Below, piece after piece: positions 9,069 to 19,305 of a DNA stretch of 64,000 nucleotides. The stretch spans positions 13,944 to 77,943 of the forward strand of contig MSXM01000012.1 in the NCBI GenBank assembly GCA_002083565.1, given 5' to 3'. Position 1 is the stretch's first letter. Each line of letters starts with the position of its first letter. The notes under the pieces are model-generated. The model was given only the letters and a program-made list of their open reading frames with translations, did not search any database and was not told the origin of the DNA. The translations under genes and the position numbers were made by a program. This stretch comes from Nitrospira sp. ST-bin4. GTDB taxonomy: Bacteria; Nitrospirota; Nitrospiria; Nitrospirales; Nitrospiraceae.

Positions 9069-9727
9069 ATATGGAGCTGCCATCGGTCAATCTGGACTCG
9101 CTACGCAATGTTCCCGCCCCGCAGAAGGTGGCGCTCCTGTTTCTGCTTGTCGGCGGTCTCGTCGCCGCATTTTATTTTTATATTGCTGAACCCAAAGCAG
9201 CGGAGATTGCGGCCTTAGAAGCTGAAAATAGCAGGTTGGAGAGCGAAGTTCAAACGCTCAGCATCAAAGTCAAACATCTGGATGAGATCATCGCTGCGAG
9301 TAAGCAGCTCGAAATTGAGTTGGCAAAGAAGAAGGAGCGCCTCCCTCCGGAGGAGGAAGCCATTATGCTGCTCAAGCAAGTGTCTGATCTTGGTGTCCGG
9401 TTAGGGCTCGATATCAGATTGTGGAAGCCAGGGGCCCCGGCTGAGGATCCGTCGAAGCTCTTTGTGAAAATGCCCGTGAATGTCGAGGTGTCCGGGGTCT
9501 ATCACACGGCCGCGCTGTTTTTCGACCGCATTAACAGGCTGCCAAGGATCATTACGGTGTCCGGTCTGAAAATGGGATCACCGAAGGTTGATCAAGGGCG
9601 GATAGTTTCACAAACAACGTTTGACTTAGTCGCGTATGCTGCGCCACAGGAAAAACCCGCTGTTGCAGCACCAGTTGCAGGGGCCAAGCCCGTTCAGCCT
9701 GCTCAGCCCGCTCCAGCTGGAAAATAA
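9065..9727 (+). CDS. pilO: Type IV pilus assembly protein PilO
   Basis: 220 residues: membrane helix at about 24-42 (LLFLLVGGLVAAFYFYIA), coiled coil at about 45-105, then a periplasmic ferredoxin-like fold ending near residue 195. PilO forms heterodimers with PilN and contacts PilP. The C-terminal 25 residues are Pro/Ala-rich (VAAPVAGAKPVQPAQPAPAGK-like), a disordered tail. The order pilN-pilO-pilP supports the call. Confidence 0.92.
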   Translation: MNMELPSVNLDSLRNVPAPQKVALLFLLVGGLVAAFYFYIAEPKAAEIAALEAENSRLESEVQTLSIKVKHLDEIIAASKQLEIELAKKKERLPPEEEAIMLLKQVSDLGVRLGLDIRLWKPGAPAEDPSKLFVKMPVNVEVSGVYHTAALFFDRINRLPRIITVSGLKMGSPKVDQGRIVSQTTFDLVAYAAPQEKPAVAAPVAGAKPVQPAQPAPAGK

Positions 9728-9745
9728 GGGAGATTCGAAGGGCAC

Positions 9746-10372
9746 ATGGATAGTCTAAAAAACAAGAGGTGGGACGGGCATCGGTATGCGGTCGCTAGAG
9801 GTACAGCGGCTTTCCTTGGCATTGTTGCTCTTGTTTGTCTCCATAACGTCGTTGCTCAAGCAGATCCTCTTGTTGCGCAGATGAGTCCGATGAGACAGGA
9901 ATCGATTAAGATGTCATCTGTCCCGGACGTTCCGAAGGCGCCTATTTCAGCTGCTGATCCGCTACCATCCGGAGAGTTGGCGCAGATGTCGCCCCAGGCG
10001 CCGTTTCCCGACGGTGCAGTTGGGTCCGGTTATGATCCATCCGGGCGCCGCGACCCATTTGCCCCAGTCATACAGGATCTTCAGCTGGGTAGGGTCGATG
10101 TGAATCTTCCCCCGCTCCAACGTGTGACATTAACCGAGCTCAATCTGATCGCCATTGTATGGGGGGCCTATGGGTACACGGCCATGGTTCAGACGCCTGA
10201 AGGGCATGGATATACGGTCAAGCGGGGGACAAGAGTCGGGCAGAACAACGGAGTGGTCAGTGCAATTACTGAGCGAGGCATCATTGTACAGGAGCGATTC
10301 ACCGATGTGTATGGCAAGAAGCAGGAGCGTGAGTATGTCAAGCTCCTCCATCCGAAAGAAGGCTCAGAATGA
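9746..10372 (+). CDS. pilP: Type IV pilus assembly protein PilP
   Basis: 208 residues. An N-terminal hydrophobic segment (about 18-36) acts as signal or anchor; the family's lipobox is not clean here (LVCLHN). A Pro/Ser-rich linker leads to the motif YDPSGRRDPFAPVI, which is the conserved GxRDPF signature of PilP, followed by the beta-sandwich (LTELNLIAIVWG, YTVKRGTRVG). PilP bridges the PilNO complex and the secretin PilQ. It overlaps pilQ by 4 bp. Confidence 0.9.
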   Translation: MDSLKNKRWDGHRYAVARGTAAFLGIVALVCLHNVVAQADPLVAQMSPMRQESIKMSSVPDVPKAPISAADPLPSGELAQMSPQAPFPDGAVGSGYDPSGRRDPFAPVIQDLQLGRVDVNLPPLQRVTLTELNLIAIVWGAYGYTAMVQTPEGHGYTVKRGTRVGQNNGVVSAITERGIIVQERFTDVYGKKQEREYVKLLHPKEGSE

Positions 10373-12342
10373 AACCATTATTGTCTAGCATGTGTGGTTT
10401 GATGACGGCGAGGCGGTTCATCGGAGCCTTGGGGGTATCCCTCATTGCTTTGGGAGCGCATGCCGGGATGGTTCCACTTGACGATGAAGCCGGTGAGTCC
10501 GGCAAGAGCGGTCTCGCAGAAGTCGAGGAAGGTATCGGCTCGCTGCCGGCTCAATCGGTGACCAATATCGAGGTACATCCGGAGGGAGATCGGATCACGG
10601 TGGCAATCGTCGGAGACGGAACATTCTTTCCCGATGCGAAGTTGCTGGATGAGTCCCGGTTAGTCATTGATATGCCGGCTGTGTCCTCCGCATTCCGGCA
10701 GTCGACCGTGCAGGGGCAGCACCAGTTGCTCAAAACAATCAGGGTAGGGAATCACGCCGATAGGGTTCGGCTCGTATTTGACCTGCTTGAACAGCCCGCT
10801 TTTTCTGTCGAAACACAGGGCAATAAAGTCCTCGTGGTACTCAGTCCGAAAGAGTCCCAGGGTTCCCACAGTGAGGTATCGCAGCCGGCCAAGGTCTCAC
10901 GGCCGGCACTTCAGGAGCGTAAGGTGCTGTTTGACTCGGGACCTCGGACCGTGAAAAAGATTGCCCGAATCATCGGCCCCGCACAGTCTCCGTTTAGGGT
11001 CCAGCCGGTACAAATGGCAACGGAGAGTGCTCCAGATCAAAAGGATAACCGGTCGGATGACATTATCGCGGGGCAGACTCGGTTTGTTGGGCGACGCATC
11101 TCACTCGATTTTCAGCAAGCGGACATCACGAATATTTTACGACTGATTGCCGACGTCAGTGGTTTCAATATCGTCGTTGGCGAGGGTGTCAAATCCAAAG
11201 TCACCATGAAACTTGTGAACGTGCCCTGGGATCAGGCCTTGGACATGCTCTTGAAGATGAATGGGCTTGGGATGATTCGTCAGGGATCAATTGTCTGGGT
11301 GGACACGCTGTCGAATCTTGCCAAGCAACAAGATGACGAAGCAAGAGCCAAAGACGCCAAGGTGAAGGCCGAAGAATTAGTCGACCGGGTCTTTTACATC
11401 AAGAATATCCAAGCCCAAGAGCTCATGACGTCGTTGCGCCAATATTTGAGCCCGCGCGGCGTGATGCAATTTAATGCGGGAAGCAACGCGCTGATCGTGA
11501 GAGAGACGGAGAGTAAATTGGCAGTCGTGAGGCAGCTGGTCGAGGGGCTCGATTTGGAAGTGCCGCAAGTCCAGATTGAAGCGCGCATCGTTCAGGCGGA
11601 TACCGTCTATGCTAGAGGATTGGGGATTCAGTGGGGCTTCCAGGCTGCGAACAGAACGCCTTCGACATTCAACGCCATCGGTGGCCTCAACGGTCCGTTC
11701 GGTGAAGTTGCCGGCACAGGGAATAGTACGATATCCAGAAGCTGGCTGGTGAATTTGCCGGCCCAGGTCGGTGGGTTGCCCGCGGTCCCTGGCATAGGCT
11801 GGACGTTTGGAAAGCTGGGTGGAGATTTTGCTTTGGATATGAGGTTGTCTGCCGGAGAGTTGTTGGGTCTGACGAAAGTTATCGCTGCCCCCAAAATCAT
11901 GACGCTGGATAAGCGCGAAGCAAAGATCTCTCAGGGCGAATCGATTCCATTTCAAACCACTTCGTTACAGGGAACGCAGACAACGTTTGTGGATGCCAAT
12001 TTGGAACTGAACGTGACACCTCAAATCACATCGCGCGATCCGAAGGAGGATGCCAAGAGAATTCTGCTGAAGGTGCGGGCGACTCGGAATGCCGTGGGTG
12101 CTCGCAGCAATCCGGCCGGTCCAAGCATTGATCGGCGCGAGGCAAATACTCAAGTGCTTGTTCGGGATGGAGAGACGATGGTGATCGGCGGGGTGTTCGT
12201 CGACACGCAGAATAACAACGTTCAAGGAGTGCCGTATATGTCCCGCATCCCGGTTCTTGGCTGGTTATTCAAGAACAAGTCCGAGTCGGTCTCCAAGCAA
12301 GAGCTGCTCATTTTCTTAACGCCGAGCATTGTGAAGACATAG
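10369..12342 (+). CDS. pilQ: Type IV pilus secretin PilQ
   Basis: 657 residues. After a signal peptide (about 17-35) come an AMIN-type domain (about 60-165), which binds peptidoglycan, then a secretin N0/STN domain (ISLDFQQADITNILRLIADVS near 244), an N1 domain (about 335-400) and the outer-membrane secretin core with its signature VPYMSRIPVLGWLFKNKSES near 622. It forms the pore through which the pilus passes the outer membrane. It ends the operon and is followed by an intrinsic terminator. Confidence 0.95.
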   Translation: MKPLLSSMCGLMTARRFIGALGVSLIALGAHAGMVPLDDEAGESGKSGLAEVEEGIGSLPAQSVTNIEVHPEGDRITVAIVGDGTFFPDAKLLDESRLVIDMPAVSSAFRQSTVQGQHQLLKTIRVGNHADRVRLVFDLLEQPAFSVETQGNKVLVVLSPKESQGSHSEVSQPAKVSRPALQERKVLFDSGPRTVKKIARIIGPAQSPFRVQPVQMATESAPDQKDNRSDDIIAGQTRFVGRRISLDFQQADITNILRLIADVSGFNIVVGEGVKSKVTMKLVNVPWDQALDMLLKMNGLGMIRQGSIVWVDTLSNLAKQQDDEARAKDAKVKAEELVDRVFYIKNIQAQELMTSLRQYLSPRGVMQFNAGSNALIVRETESKLAVVRQLVEGLDLEVPQVQIEARIVQADTVYARGLGIQWGFQAANRTPSTFNAIGGLNGPFGEVAGTGNSTISRSWLVNLPAQVGGLPAVPGIGWTFGKLGGDFALDMRLSAGELLGLTKVIAAPKIMTLDKREAKISQGESIPFQTTSLQGTQTTFVDANLELNVTPQITSRDPKEDAKRILLKVRATRNAVGARSNPAGPSIDRREANTQVLVRDGETMVIGGVFVDTQNNNVQGVPYMSRIPVLGWLFKNKSESVSKQELLIFLTPSIVKT

Positions 12343-12380
12343 ACCGTAGTAGTTTCCAGTCAGATGTTCTGAAGTAAGAG

Positions 12381-12427
12381 AATGTGCGTGGCGATGCTGA
12401 TCAGCGTCGCCACGCACGTTTGTTTTT
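12381..12427 (+). terminator. Intrinsic terminator of the pil operon
   Basis: A stem of 11 perfect pairs (GTGCGTGGCGA at 12384-12394 with TCGCCACGCAC at 12407-12417), extended by three weaker outer pairs, is followed by a T-rich run (GTTTGTTTTT). It lies 40 bp after the pilQ stop. Confidence 0.85.
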
Positions 12428-12649
12428 AGCTGAAGGCGCCGCTCCGGGCGTGTGCAGAATAGCTCCTCATATCGATTTATCTATGATCAGTCCCGATTGC
12501 TCTTCCCGCCCCTTTACAGAGCGCCGTGTAATTCTTTTAGTTTGACGATGAGCTGTGCTACCATCCCCCCGCGTCTTGGCCTTCTTGTTTCAGAAGAATA
12601 TGTGATGTGCCATGACGATCCAATGAGTGCCATGGTGTAGGAATCGGCT
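12428..12649 (+). other. Intergenic stretch before aroB
   Basis: Part of the 307-bp gap between pilQ and aroB. No gene is recognised and no aroK is present, unlike the pilQ-aroK-aroB order of gamma-proteobacteria. A TTGACG at about 12542 has no well-spaced -10 partner. Confidence 0.4.
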
Positions 12650-13792
12650 ATGACATTGTCATCGATGGTATCGGTCTCGCTTGGTGAGCGGAGCTACAAG
12701 ATTCTGATTCAAGCCGGTCTTTTGAGTCGGCTTGAAGGGAGGTTGAGCGAACTGGCGGTGAAGGGGAAAGTCGGTGTGGTGACGGATCGTCATGTGGCCG
12801 GTTACTATCTGAGCGGGATGCTGCAGCAGCTGAAGAAGTGCGGCGTCGATGCGGTTCCTATTGTCCTGCCTCCCGGTGAACGGTCGAAGAAACTGGATAC
12901 GATCACGAACATTCTTGATGTGATGGCGCGTCATCGGTTTGAGCGGTCGTCGTTTCTCTTTGCACTTGGGGGAGGTGTGGTCGGCGATATAGCAGGATTT
13001 GCGGCGGCGATCTATCAGCGCGGTATCCCATTCATTCAGATTCCAACTACCCTCATTGCCCAGTCTGATTCGAGCGTCGGGGGAAAGACGGGAGTCGATC
13101 ATCGGCTGGGTAAGAATCTGATCGGGGCGTTCTATCAACCCAAGGAAGTATGGATTGATCCGCTGACGCTTCGGACTTTGCCGATACGCGAATGGGTTGC
13201 CGGGCTGGCGGAGGTCATCAAGTATGGCATTATCGCGGATGAGGAGTTTTTTTCATATCTTCAGCGGGAGATGCCCGGTTTGCTGAAACGAAAACCAGAT
13301 ATTGTTGCAGTGGCAGTGAAGCGGTCTTGCGAAATCAAAGCTCAAGTAGTTGCAGCAGATGAGCGGGAGTCTGACCGGCGGCGCATCCTCAATTATGGGC
13401 ACACGATCGGGCATGCGCTTGAAACGCTGGGGCGATACGAATCGCTCATTCACGGTGAGGCTGTCGGGATCGGGTTGGTTCAAGAAGCTGACGTCGCATG
13501 TTTTCTTGGGACTTGTGATCGCAGTGTCGTGCAACGTATTCAAGCCCTTGTCCAGGCCGCCGGCCTGCCCGATCGCATGCCGCAGTGGACAGCAGCCAAA
13601 ATCTGGAAGGCGATGCTTCATGACAAGAAAGTGTCCGGAGGACAAGTTGTCGGTGTGTGGCCGGAACGGATCGGGCATGTTCGGATGATGCCGATCGATG
13701 AACCGACTTTTTGCCAATGGCATCAAACGCTGCCTAAGCCCAACTCCGGCAAGAGCCTCTCCCGCAAGAAGCCGGCCAAACAGAAACGGTAG
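12650..13792 (+). CDS. aroB: 3-dehydroquinate synthase
   Basis: 380 residues, slightly longer than the usual 360 because of a Lys/Pro-rich tail. It turns DAHP into 3-dehydroquinate, step two of the shikimate pathway. NAD-binding motif GGGVVGDIAGFAAAIYQRG, the substrate loop PTTLIAQSDSSVGGKTGVD, and metal ligands in EVIKYG, GHTIGHALE and HGEAVGIG are all present. ATG 12650 is used; ATG 12665 is an alternative. It follows the pil genes, as aroB often does, and is 9 bp from nadE. Confidence 0.95.
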   Translation: MTLSSMVSVSLGERSYKILIQAGLLSRLEGRLSELAVKGKVGVVTDRHVAGYYLSGMLQQLKKCGVDAVPIVLPPGERSKKLDTITNILDVMARHRFERSSFLFALGGGVVGDIAGFAAAIYQRGIPFIQIPTTLIAQSDSSVGGKTGVDHRLGKNLIGAFYQPKEVWIDPLTLRTLPIREWVAGLAEVIKYGIIADEEFFSYLQREMPGLLKRKPDIVAVAVKRSCEIKAQVVAADERESDRRRILNYGHTIGHALETLGRYESLIHGEAVGIGLVQEADVACFLGTCDRSVVQRIQALVQAAGLPDRMPQWTAAKIWKAMLHDKKVSGGQVVGVWPERIGHVRMMPIDEPTFCQWHQTLPKPNSGKSLSRKKPAKQKR

Positions 13793-13801
13793 GCCTGTCT
13801 G

Positions 13802-15580
13802 ATGCGCATACTTCGGATTGCCATGGCACAGATTGATCCGACGGTCGGTGATATTTCCGGCAATATGCGGCTTGTCAAAGCGTGGATCAAGGAGGCGCGG
13901 AAGGCCGGCGCCGATCTGGTGGTGTTTCCTGAATTGACCGTGACCGGCTACCCTCCTGAAGATTTGCTTTTAAAGCCGCGGTTTGTCTCGGACAACCGGC
14001 GGGCGCTCGACGAGATCGCGAAAGAGTGTACGGGGCTTGTGGCCGTGATCGGGTATGTCGGCCAAGGCAGTGCAGGCAAAGGGAAGTCACAGACAGCGTG
14101 CACCGGCACCGTAGGCGGGCATGAACTATTTAATGCGGCGGCGGTCGTCGCAGGTCGGCGGGTCATCGCCCGATACAGCAAATGGATCCTGCCGAATTAC
14201 GGAGTCTTCGACGAAAGCCGGTATTTTCATCCCGGCCGCCACGTGGTACTGATGACGCTACGTGGTGTGGCAGTCGCTGTCAGCATTTGTGAAGACATCT
14301 GGTCGCCGGACGGGCCCACTTCCATGCAGGCGGCAGCGGGGGCGGAAGTGATCGTGAATATCAATGCGTCGCCGTTCCATATTGGGAAGAGCCGTGCGCG
14401 CGAACAGGTGCTGGCAACCAGGGCTCGGGAAAACGGAATCATTCTGACATATACCAACATGGTCGGGGGACAGGATGAATTGGTGTTTGACGGCAACAGC
14501 ATGATCGTCAACCAAACGGGTGATGTAATCGCCCGGGGCAAGGAATTTGCGGAGGATTTGATCCTCGCAGACCTTTCGGTGGATGCTGTTGCGCGAACTC
14601 GGATGGCGCAGGTGCGGAGAAAACGCTTCACGGCTGCCATGGCAGCTGCCGTCGAACGAGTGACTATTAAATCTCCCACGCGCCCGGCAAAGCGCTCGCA
14701 CATGGTGCCGTCTCTGGAGGCGTTACTTGGGGATTCCGATGCCGTCTATCGCGCACTGGTATTGGGTGTGCAGGATTATATGCGGAAGAACGGATTTCGA
14801 AAGGTCGCGATCGGACTGAGTGGAGGAATCGATAGTGCGCTGACAGCGGTCGTTGCGGTTGATGCGCTGGGCCCTGATAATGTGCTGGGGATATTCATGC
14901 CGTCGCCGTATACCTCAGCTGAGAGCGCGGAGGATGTAGAGGAGCTCAGCCATCGAATCGGCATCGAGTATCGGACTATCCCGATTACGCCGACGTTTGA
15001 ATCCTACCGGACTGCTCTGGCCCCGACATTTCATGGGAAGGCGGTCGATACGGCGGAGGAAAATCTGCAGGCCCGCATTCGCGGGAATATTTTGATGGCG
15101 TATTCGAACAAGTTCGGCCACCTTGTGTTGACGACCGGCAATAAGAGCGAAATGAGTGTCGGCTATGCCACGTTGTATGGCGATATGGCCGGCGGTTTTG
15201 CGGTGATCAAGGACGTTCCGAAAACCATGGTGTATGAGTTGTCCCGGCTTCGGAATCTTCGAGGCCGTACGCATGTCATTCCGAAACGGATATTAGATCG
15301 GCCCCCTAGCGCCGAACTAAGACCCAATCAGAAGGACGAAGATTCCTTGCCGGCCTATGCCGTTCTCGACCCCATTCTTCAATTCTACGTGGAAGAGAAC
15401 CGTTCGATCGAAGAAATCGTTGATGCAGGATTCGATCGTGCCACAGTAGCGCGAGTGGTGGCCATGGTGGATGGCAGTGAGTTCAAACGTCGCCAAGCGC
15501 CTATCGGCATCAAAGTCACACATCGGGCGTTCGGCAAGGATTGTCGAATGCCGATCACCAACGGGTATCGCAATTCGTAG
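13802..15580 (+). CDS. nadE: Glutamine-dependent NAD+ synthetase
   Basis: 592 residues in two domains. The N-terminal nitrilase-like glutaminase (about 1-270) keeps its triad: Glu in FPELTVTGYPPEDLL, Lys in YSKWILPNYGVFDE, Cys in SICEDIWSPDG. The C-terminal synthetase has the P-loop SGGIDSALTA near residue 340 and TTGNKSEMSVGYAT. The enzyme amidates nicotinic acid adenine dinucleotide using ammonia released from glutamine. It probably shares a transcript with aroB. Confidence 0.95.
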   Translation: MRILRIAMAQIDPTVGDISGNMRLVKAWIKEARKAGADLVVFPELTVTGYPPEDLLLKPRFVSDNRRALDEIAKECTGLVAVIGYVGQGSAGKGKSQTACTGTVGGHELFNAAAVVAGRRVIARYSKWILPNYGVFDESRYFHPGRHVVLMTLRGVAVAVSICEDIWSPDGPTSMQAAAGAEVIVNINASPFHIGKSRAREQVLATRARENGIILTYTNMVGGQDELVFDGNSMIVNQTGDVIARGKEFAEDLILADLSVDAVARTRMAQVRRKRFTAAMAAAVERVTIKSPTRPAKRSHMVPSLEALLGDSDAVYRALVLGVQDYMRKNGFRKVAIGLSGGIDSALTAVVAVDALGPDNVLGIFMPSPYTSAESAEDVEELSHRIGIEYRTIPITPTFESYRTALAPTFHGKAVDTAEENLQARIRGNILMAYSNKFGHLVLTTGNKSEMSVGYATLYGDMAGGFAVIKDVPKTMVYELSRLRNLRGRTHVIPKRILDRPPSAELRPNQKDEDSLPAYAVLDPILQFYVEENRSIEEIVDAGFDRATVARVVAMVDGSEFKRRQAPIGIKVTHRAFGKDCRMPITNGYRNS

Positions 15581-16230
<650 letters not shown>

Positions 16231-16421
16231 CGAGGCCTGAGAATCCAACAGCACCCTGTCGTGTTGGAATCGAGAACGACCGCCCATAATGCAGTATCGC
16301 ATGGATTGAGAATTGAAATGGGTGCCGGATCAGATAGCAGGTGGGACATGTTTTCAGCCAGAGGCAGCATGGGCCGAAAGGCGGGCCGGTCATTGCGGAT
16401 GAGCTCTGAAAGGAGGAGGGG

Positions 16422-17831
16422 ATGAACGTGCGAGAAGTGTTGGAGTTTGCCAAGAAGCACAGGGTCCAGATGGTGGACCTGAAGTTCGTGGACCTGCCGG
16501 GAGTGTGGCAGCACATGACCATCCCTGTGAGCGAACTGACGGAAGATCTGTTCAAGGACGGCTCCGGCCTCGACGGGTCCTCCATTCGTGGCTGGAAGGC
16601 GATCAACAACAGTGATCTGCTGATGGTCCCCGATCCCGCGACGGCCTGTCTGGATCCCTTCACGGCAGTGCCGACGCTCAGCCTTACCGGCAATGTGGTG
16701 GACCCTATCTCACGCGAGAATTATGAGCGTGACCCCAGGTTTATTGCCCAGAAGGCGGAGAAGTATCTTCAAAGCACCAAGATCGGTGATGCATCTTTTT
16801 GGGGGCCTGAAGCCGAATTCTTCATCTTCGACCATGCCCGCTACGATCAGACCAGCAACAGCGGGTACTACTTTCTCGATTCCGAGGAAGGCGCATGGAA
16901 CATGGGGCAGGAGGGATTCAATTTGGGCGGCAAGCTCCGCCACAAGCAAGGCTACTTCCCTGTGGCTCCTGCGGATACGCAACAGGACATCCGCAGCGAA
17001 ATGGTCGTCGAGATGGAAAAGGTAGGCATCGTTGTTGAGAAGCATCATCACGAAACGGCATCGGCCGGCCAGGCTGAGATCGATATTCGGTTCGATTCGC
17101 TGGTGAAGACGGCGGACAAAATGATGATGTACAAATACATCGTCAAGAATGTGGCCCGCCGGCATGGCAAAACCGCGACATTCATGCCGAAGCCGCTGTT
17201 CGGCGACGCCGGTTCCGGCATGCACACTCATCAGAGTATCTGGAAAGAAGGGAAGCCCTTGTTCGCCGGTAAGGATTATGCGGGTGTGTCACAGATGTGT
17301 TTGCATTACATCGGTGGGATTCTCAAGCATGCGCCGGCGCTGGCGGCCTTTACCAATCCGACGACCAATTCATACAAGCGGATCACGCCGGGATTCGAAG
17401 CGCCGGTGTTGCTCGCCTATTCCAGCCGAAATCGGTCGGCGGGGATCCGTATTCCGATGTATTCGCCCAGTCCGAAGGCCAAACGGATTGAAGTGCGGTT
17501 TCCTGACCCTGCCTGCAATCCCTATTTGGCATTCGCCGCGATGCTCATGGCCGGCCTCGACGGGATTCAGAATAAGATTGATCCGGGCGAACCTGCCGAA
17601 AAAGATCTGTACGATCTTGATCCCAAAGAGGCGGCCAACATCAGAACGATGCCCGGGAGTCTTAATGAAGCGATCGACAGCTTGGAAAAAGATCATCAGT
17701 TTCTCCTTAAGGGAGAGGTCTTTACAGAGGATTTGATCGAAGCCTGGATTGGCTATAAGAGAAATAAAGAGATCGATCCGATGCGGCTTCGTCCGCACCC
17801 CTACGAGTTTTTCCTCTATTACGATGTCTAG
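16422..17831 (+). CDS. glnA: Glutamine synthetase type I
   Basis: 469 residues, the GSI-beta length. It joins glutamate and ammonia using ATP. Typical blocks include [17 protein letters not shown], the ATP-binding region [16 protein letters not shown] and the adenylylation segment [13 protein letters not shown], in which the tyrosine falls at residue 397 exactly, as in E. coli. So the enzyme should be controlled by covalent AMP addition, which fits the GlnE-like genes further down. A strong ribosome site (AAAGGAGGAGGGG) precedes the ATG. It ends with a strong hairpin. Confidence 0.97.
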   Translation: MNVREVLEFAKKHRVQMVDLKFVDLPGVWQHMTIPVSELTEDLFKDGSGLDGSSIRGWKAINNSDLLMVPDPATACLDPFTAVPTLSLTGNVVDPISRENYERDPRFIAQKAEKYLQSTKIGDASFWGPEAEFFIFDHARYDQTSNSGYYFLDSEEGAWNMGQEGFNLGGKLRHKQGYFPVAPADTQQDIRSEMVVEMEKVGIVVEKHHHETASAGQAEIDIRFDSLVKTADKMMMYKYIVKNVARRHGKTATFMPKPLFGDAGSGMHTHQSIWKEGKPLFAGKDYAGVSQMCLHYIGGILKHAPALAAFTNPTTNSYKRITPGFEAPVLLAYSSRNRSAGIRIPMYSPSPKAKRIEVRFPDPACNPYLAFAAMLMAGLDGIQNKIDPGEPAEKDLYDLDPKEAANIRTMPGSLNEAIDSLEKDHQFLLKGEVFTEDLIEAWIGYKRNKEIDPMRLRPHPYEFFLYYDV

Positions 17832-17846
17832 CTAAGAAGAGAGAGG

Positions 17847-17880
17847 ACCGGCACAGCCAAGATCATTCGGCTGTGCCGGT
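17847..17880 (+). terminator. Hairpin terminator after glnA
   Basis: A 12-bp perfect stem (ACCGGCACAGCC / GGCTGTGCCGGT) with a 10-nt loop, 15 bp after the glnA stop. It is followed by only a short T/G stretch. Confidence 0.75.
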
Positions 17881-18262
17881 TGTTGAGAAGTTCGCGACCG
17901 TCGATGATTGCCCCTACTTTGCCGGGTATCGGGTTTTCGATTCAAGTCCATAGGTGATGTCGGTTCCACCTGCCCCTAGCCACGGCATGGTGGTGCCTGG
18001 CGGTCTGTTCTCCGCAGACGCGTATAGTACCTATTTCCCACACAGTGCAGTGCCGTCCGCCCCTATTTTCATGCAAGGTTAGAGATGGCCTGTACCATAC
18101 GGACCATTCTGTTGGGGGTAACCTTCTCTTTCTACATGGGAATGATGGTAAGTGATTGAAATTGCGAGAGAGTTAATCGGCTCTGTAGGGCCTCATTTTT
18201 GCTCAACAGGCTACCTTGGCTGCCTGTGACAATATGCGGACTTAACATGCGGAGGAATTGGC
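17881..18262 (+). other. Intergenic stretch after glnA
   Basis: 382 bp without a recognised gene. A 24-codon frame at 18085-18159 (start MACTIRTILLGV) would give a small hydrophobic peptide, but its ribosome site is weak and no family is known; it may be chance. The promoter of the next gene should lie near 18200, and a ribosome site GGAGG precedes ATG 18263. Confidence 0.4.
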
Positions 18263-19201
18263 ATGGATCAACGGAAGTCCTCAGTCGAATGCTATGAACG
18301 AGGGTTGGTGCTCAAGCGGATAGGAATGTGTCATGAGGCGATTGAGAATTTTAAAAAAGCTGCCCTGAATCCAGAGTATGCCGGGAGAGCGCATGTGCAT
18401 ATAGCCTTGTGTTTGAAGGCCGATGGCAACCAGGAGGAAGCGGTTGTGGCATTCCGGAAGGCATTTGCCTCGCCCTCATTGTCATCCGAAGAACGACGGC
18501 ACATTCTCTATCACATCGGCCAGACGCTGGAATCGTTAGGCCGATATGCGGAAAGTCTTGAGGCGTATGGCAAGTTGAGAAACGAGGATCCTGAGTTCCG
18601 TGATGTGACACAAAAGATCAAACGGCTGTGCGACGGCGGGCGTCGGACACTTTCAGAGTCTGAAACGTCGTGGCAGTCCTGGATGGATGAGGCGCGAACA
18701 TTGACGCCAACCGTTCTGGCCTTGCTGGAACAGACGGGACAATGGTTAGGCCGGCAGGCGGAAACTCTTAAAGGACATCGCTGGTTCGAGAAAGGGAATT
18801 CCGCTTCTCCGGATAGGGGAGGCCAGGACCCCTATTCGATCGCAATGGCCAAGCGACGGAATCAGTCGGCTGGACGGGATCGCATGGTCAACACACGCCG
18901 GCATGCCCGTGTGCCGGTACGTTTGCGAAGCCAGTTTTCAGCGGACGGCCGGACCGTGGGAGGCGAGGGAGAACTGCGTGATCTCTCTCCATGGGGTTGC
19001 CGCATGACGAGTACGGTGGCTGTCCCTATTGGAGCAGACTTGAAGTGCCGTATTTTCCCAAAGGGGGCAGGATCTCCCTTCGTTATTGATGGAGCAACCG
19101 TGCGCTGGATCAGCCGTGAGGAGTTCGGCCTTGCCTTCACCAAGATGCATCCCGGGGTACAGCAGCAAATCGAGCAACTGTGCAGTGCCCAGGCTGCGTG
19201 A
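18263..19201 (+). CDS. TPR repeat and PilZ domain protein
   Basis: 312 residues. Residues 1-125 hold tetratricopeptide repeats (for example YERGLVLKRIGMCHEAIENF and ILYHIGQTLESLGRYAESLEAY). Residues about 213-305 form a PilZ domain with both c-di-GMP motifs: RxxxR (RRHAR) and D/NxSxxG (DLSPWG). So it is likely a c-di-GMP receptor that passes the signal to a partner bound by the TPR part. No signal peptide is seen, so it should act in the cytoplasm. Targets are unknown; pilus or exopolysaccharide control is a guess. It is a single-gene unit. Confidence 0.82.
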   Translation: MDQRKSSVECYERGLVLKRIGMCHEAIENFKKAALNPEYAGRAHVHIALCLKADGNQEEAVVAFRKAFASPSLSSEERRHILYHIGQTLESLGRYAESLEAYGKLRNEDPEFRDVTQKIKRLCDGGRRTLSESETSWQSWMDEARTLTPTVLALLEQTGQWLGRQAETLKGHRWFEKGNSASPDRGGQDPYSIAMAKRRNQSAGRDRMVNTRRHARVPVRLRSQFSADGRTVGGEGELRDLSPWGCRMTSTVAVPIGADLKCRIFPKGAGSPFVIDGATVRWISREEFGLAFTKMHPGVQQQIEQLCSAQAA

Positions 19202-19203
19202 AG

Positions 19204-19254
19204 TGCGAAAAGTGAGGCGTGAGAGGTCAGGGGTTAGGTGTAACGGGTGAGGCG
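19204..19254 (+). repeat. Short repetitive intergenic sequence (GTGAGGCGTG type)
   Basis: A run built from near-repeats of GTGAGGCGTGA and GTTAGGTGTAAC, placed directly behind a stop codon. The same words recur at 29981-30008 and 37527-37622. Confidence 0.55.
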
Positions 19255-19305
19255 TAGAATGTGGGACGGGTAGAGCAGAGCAGGTAGCGACGGCTTTATC
19301 GGGAA

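Noticed and set aside
12536..12575. Sigma-70 promoter before aroB (TTGACG ... TACCAT)
   Set aside because: The boxes are only 11 bp apart.
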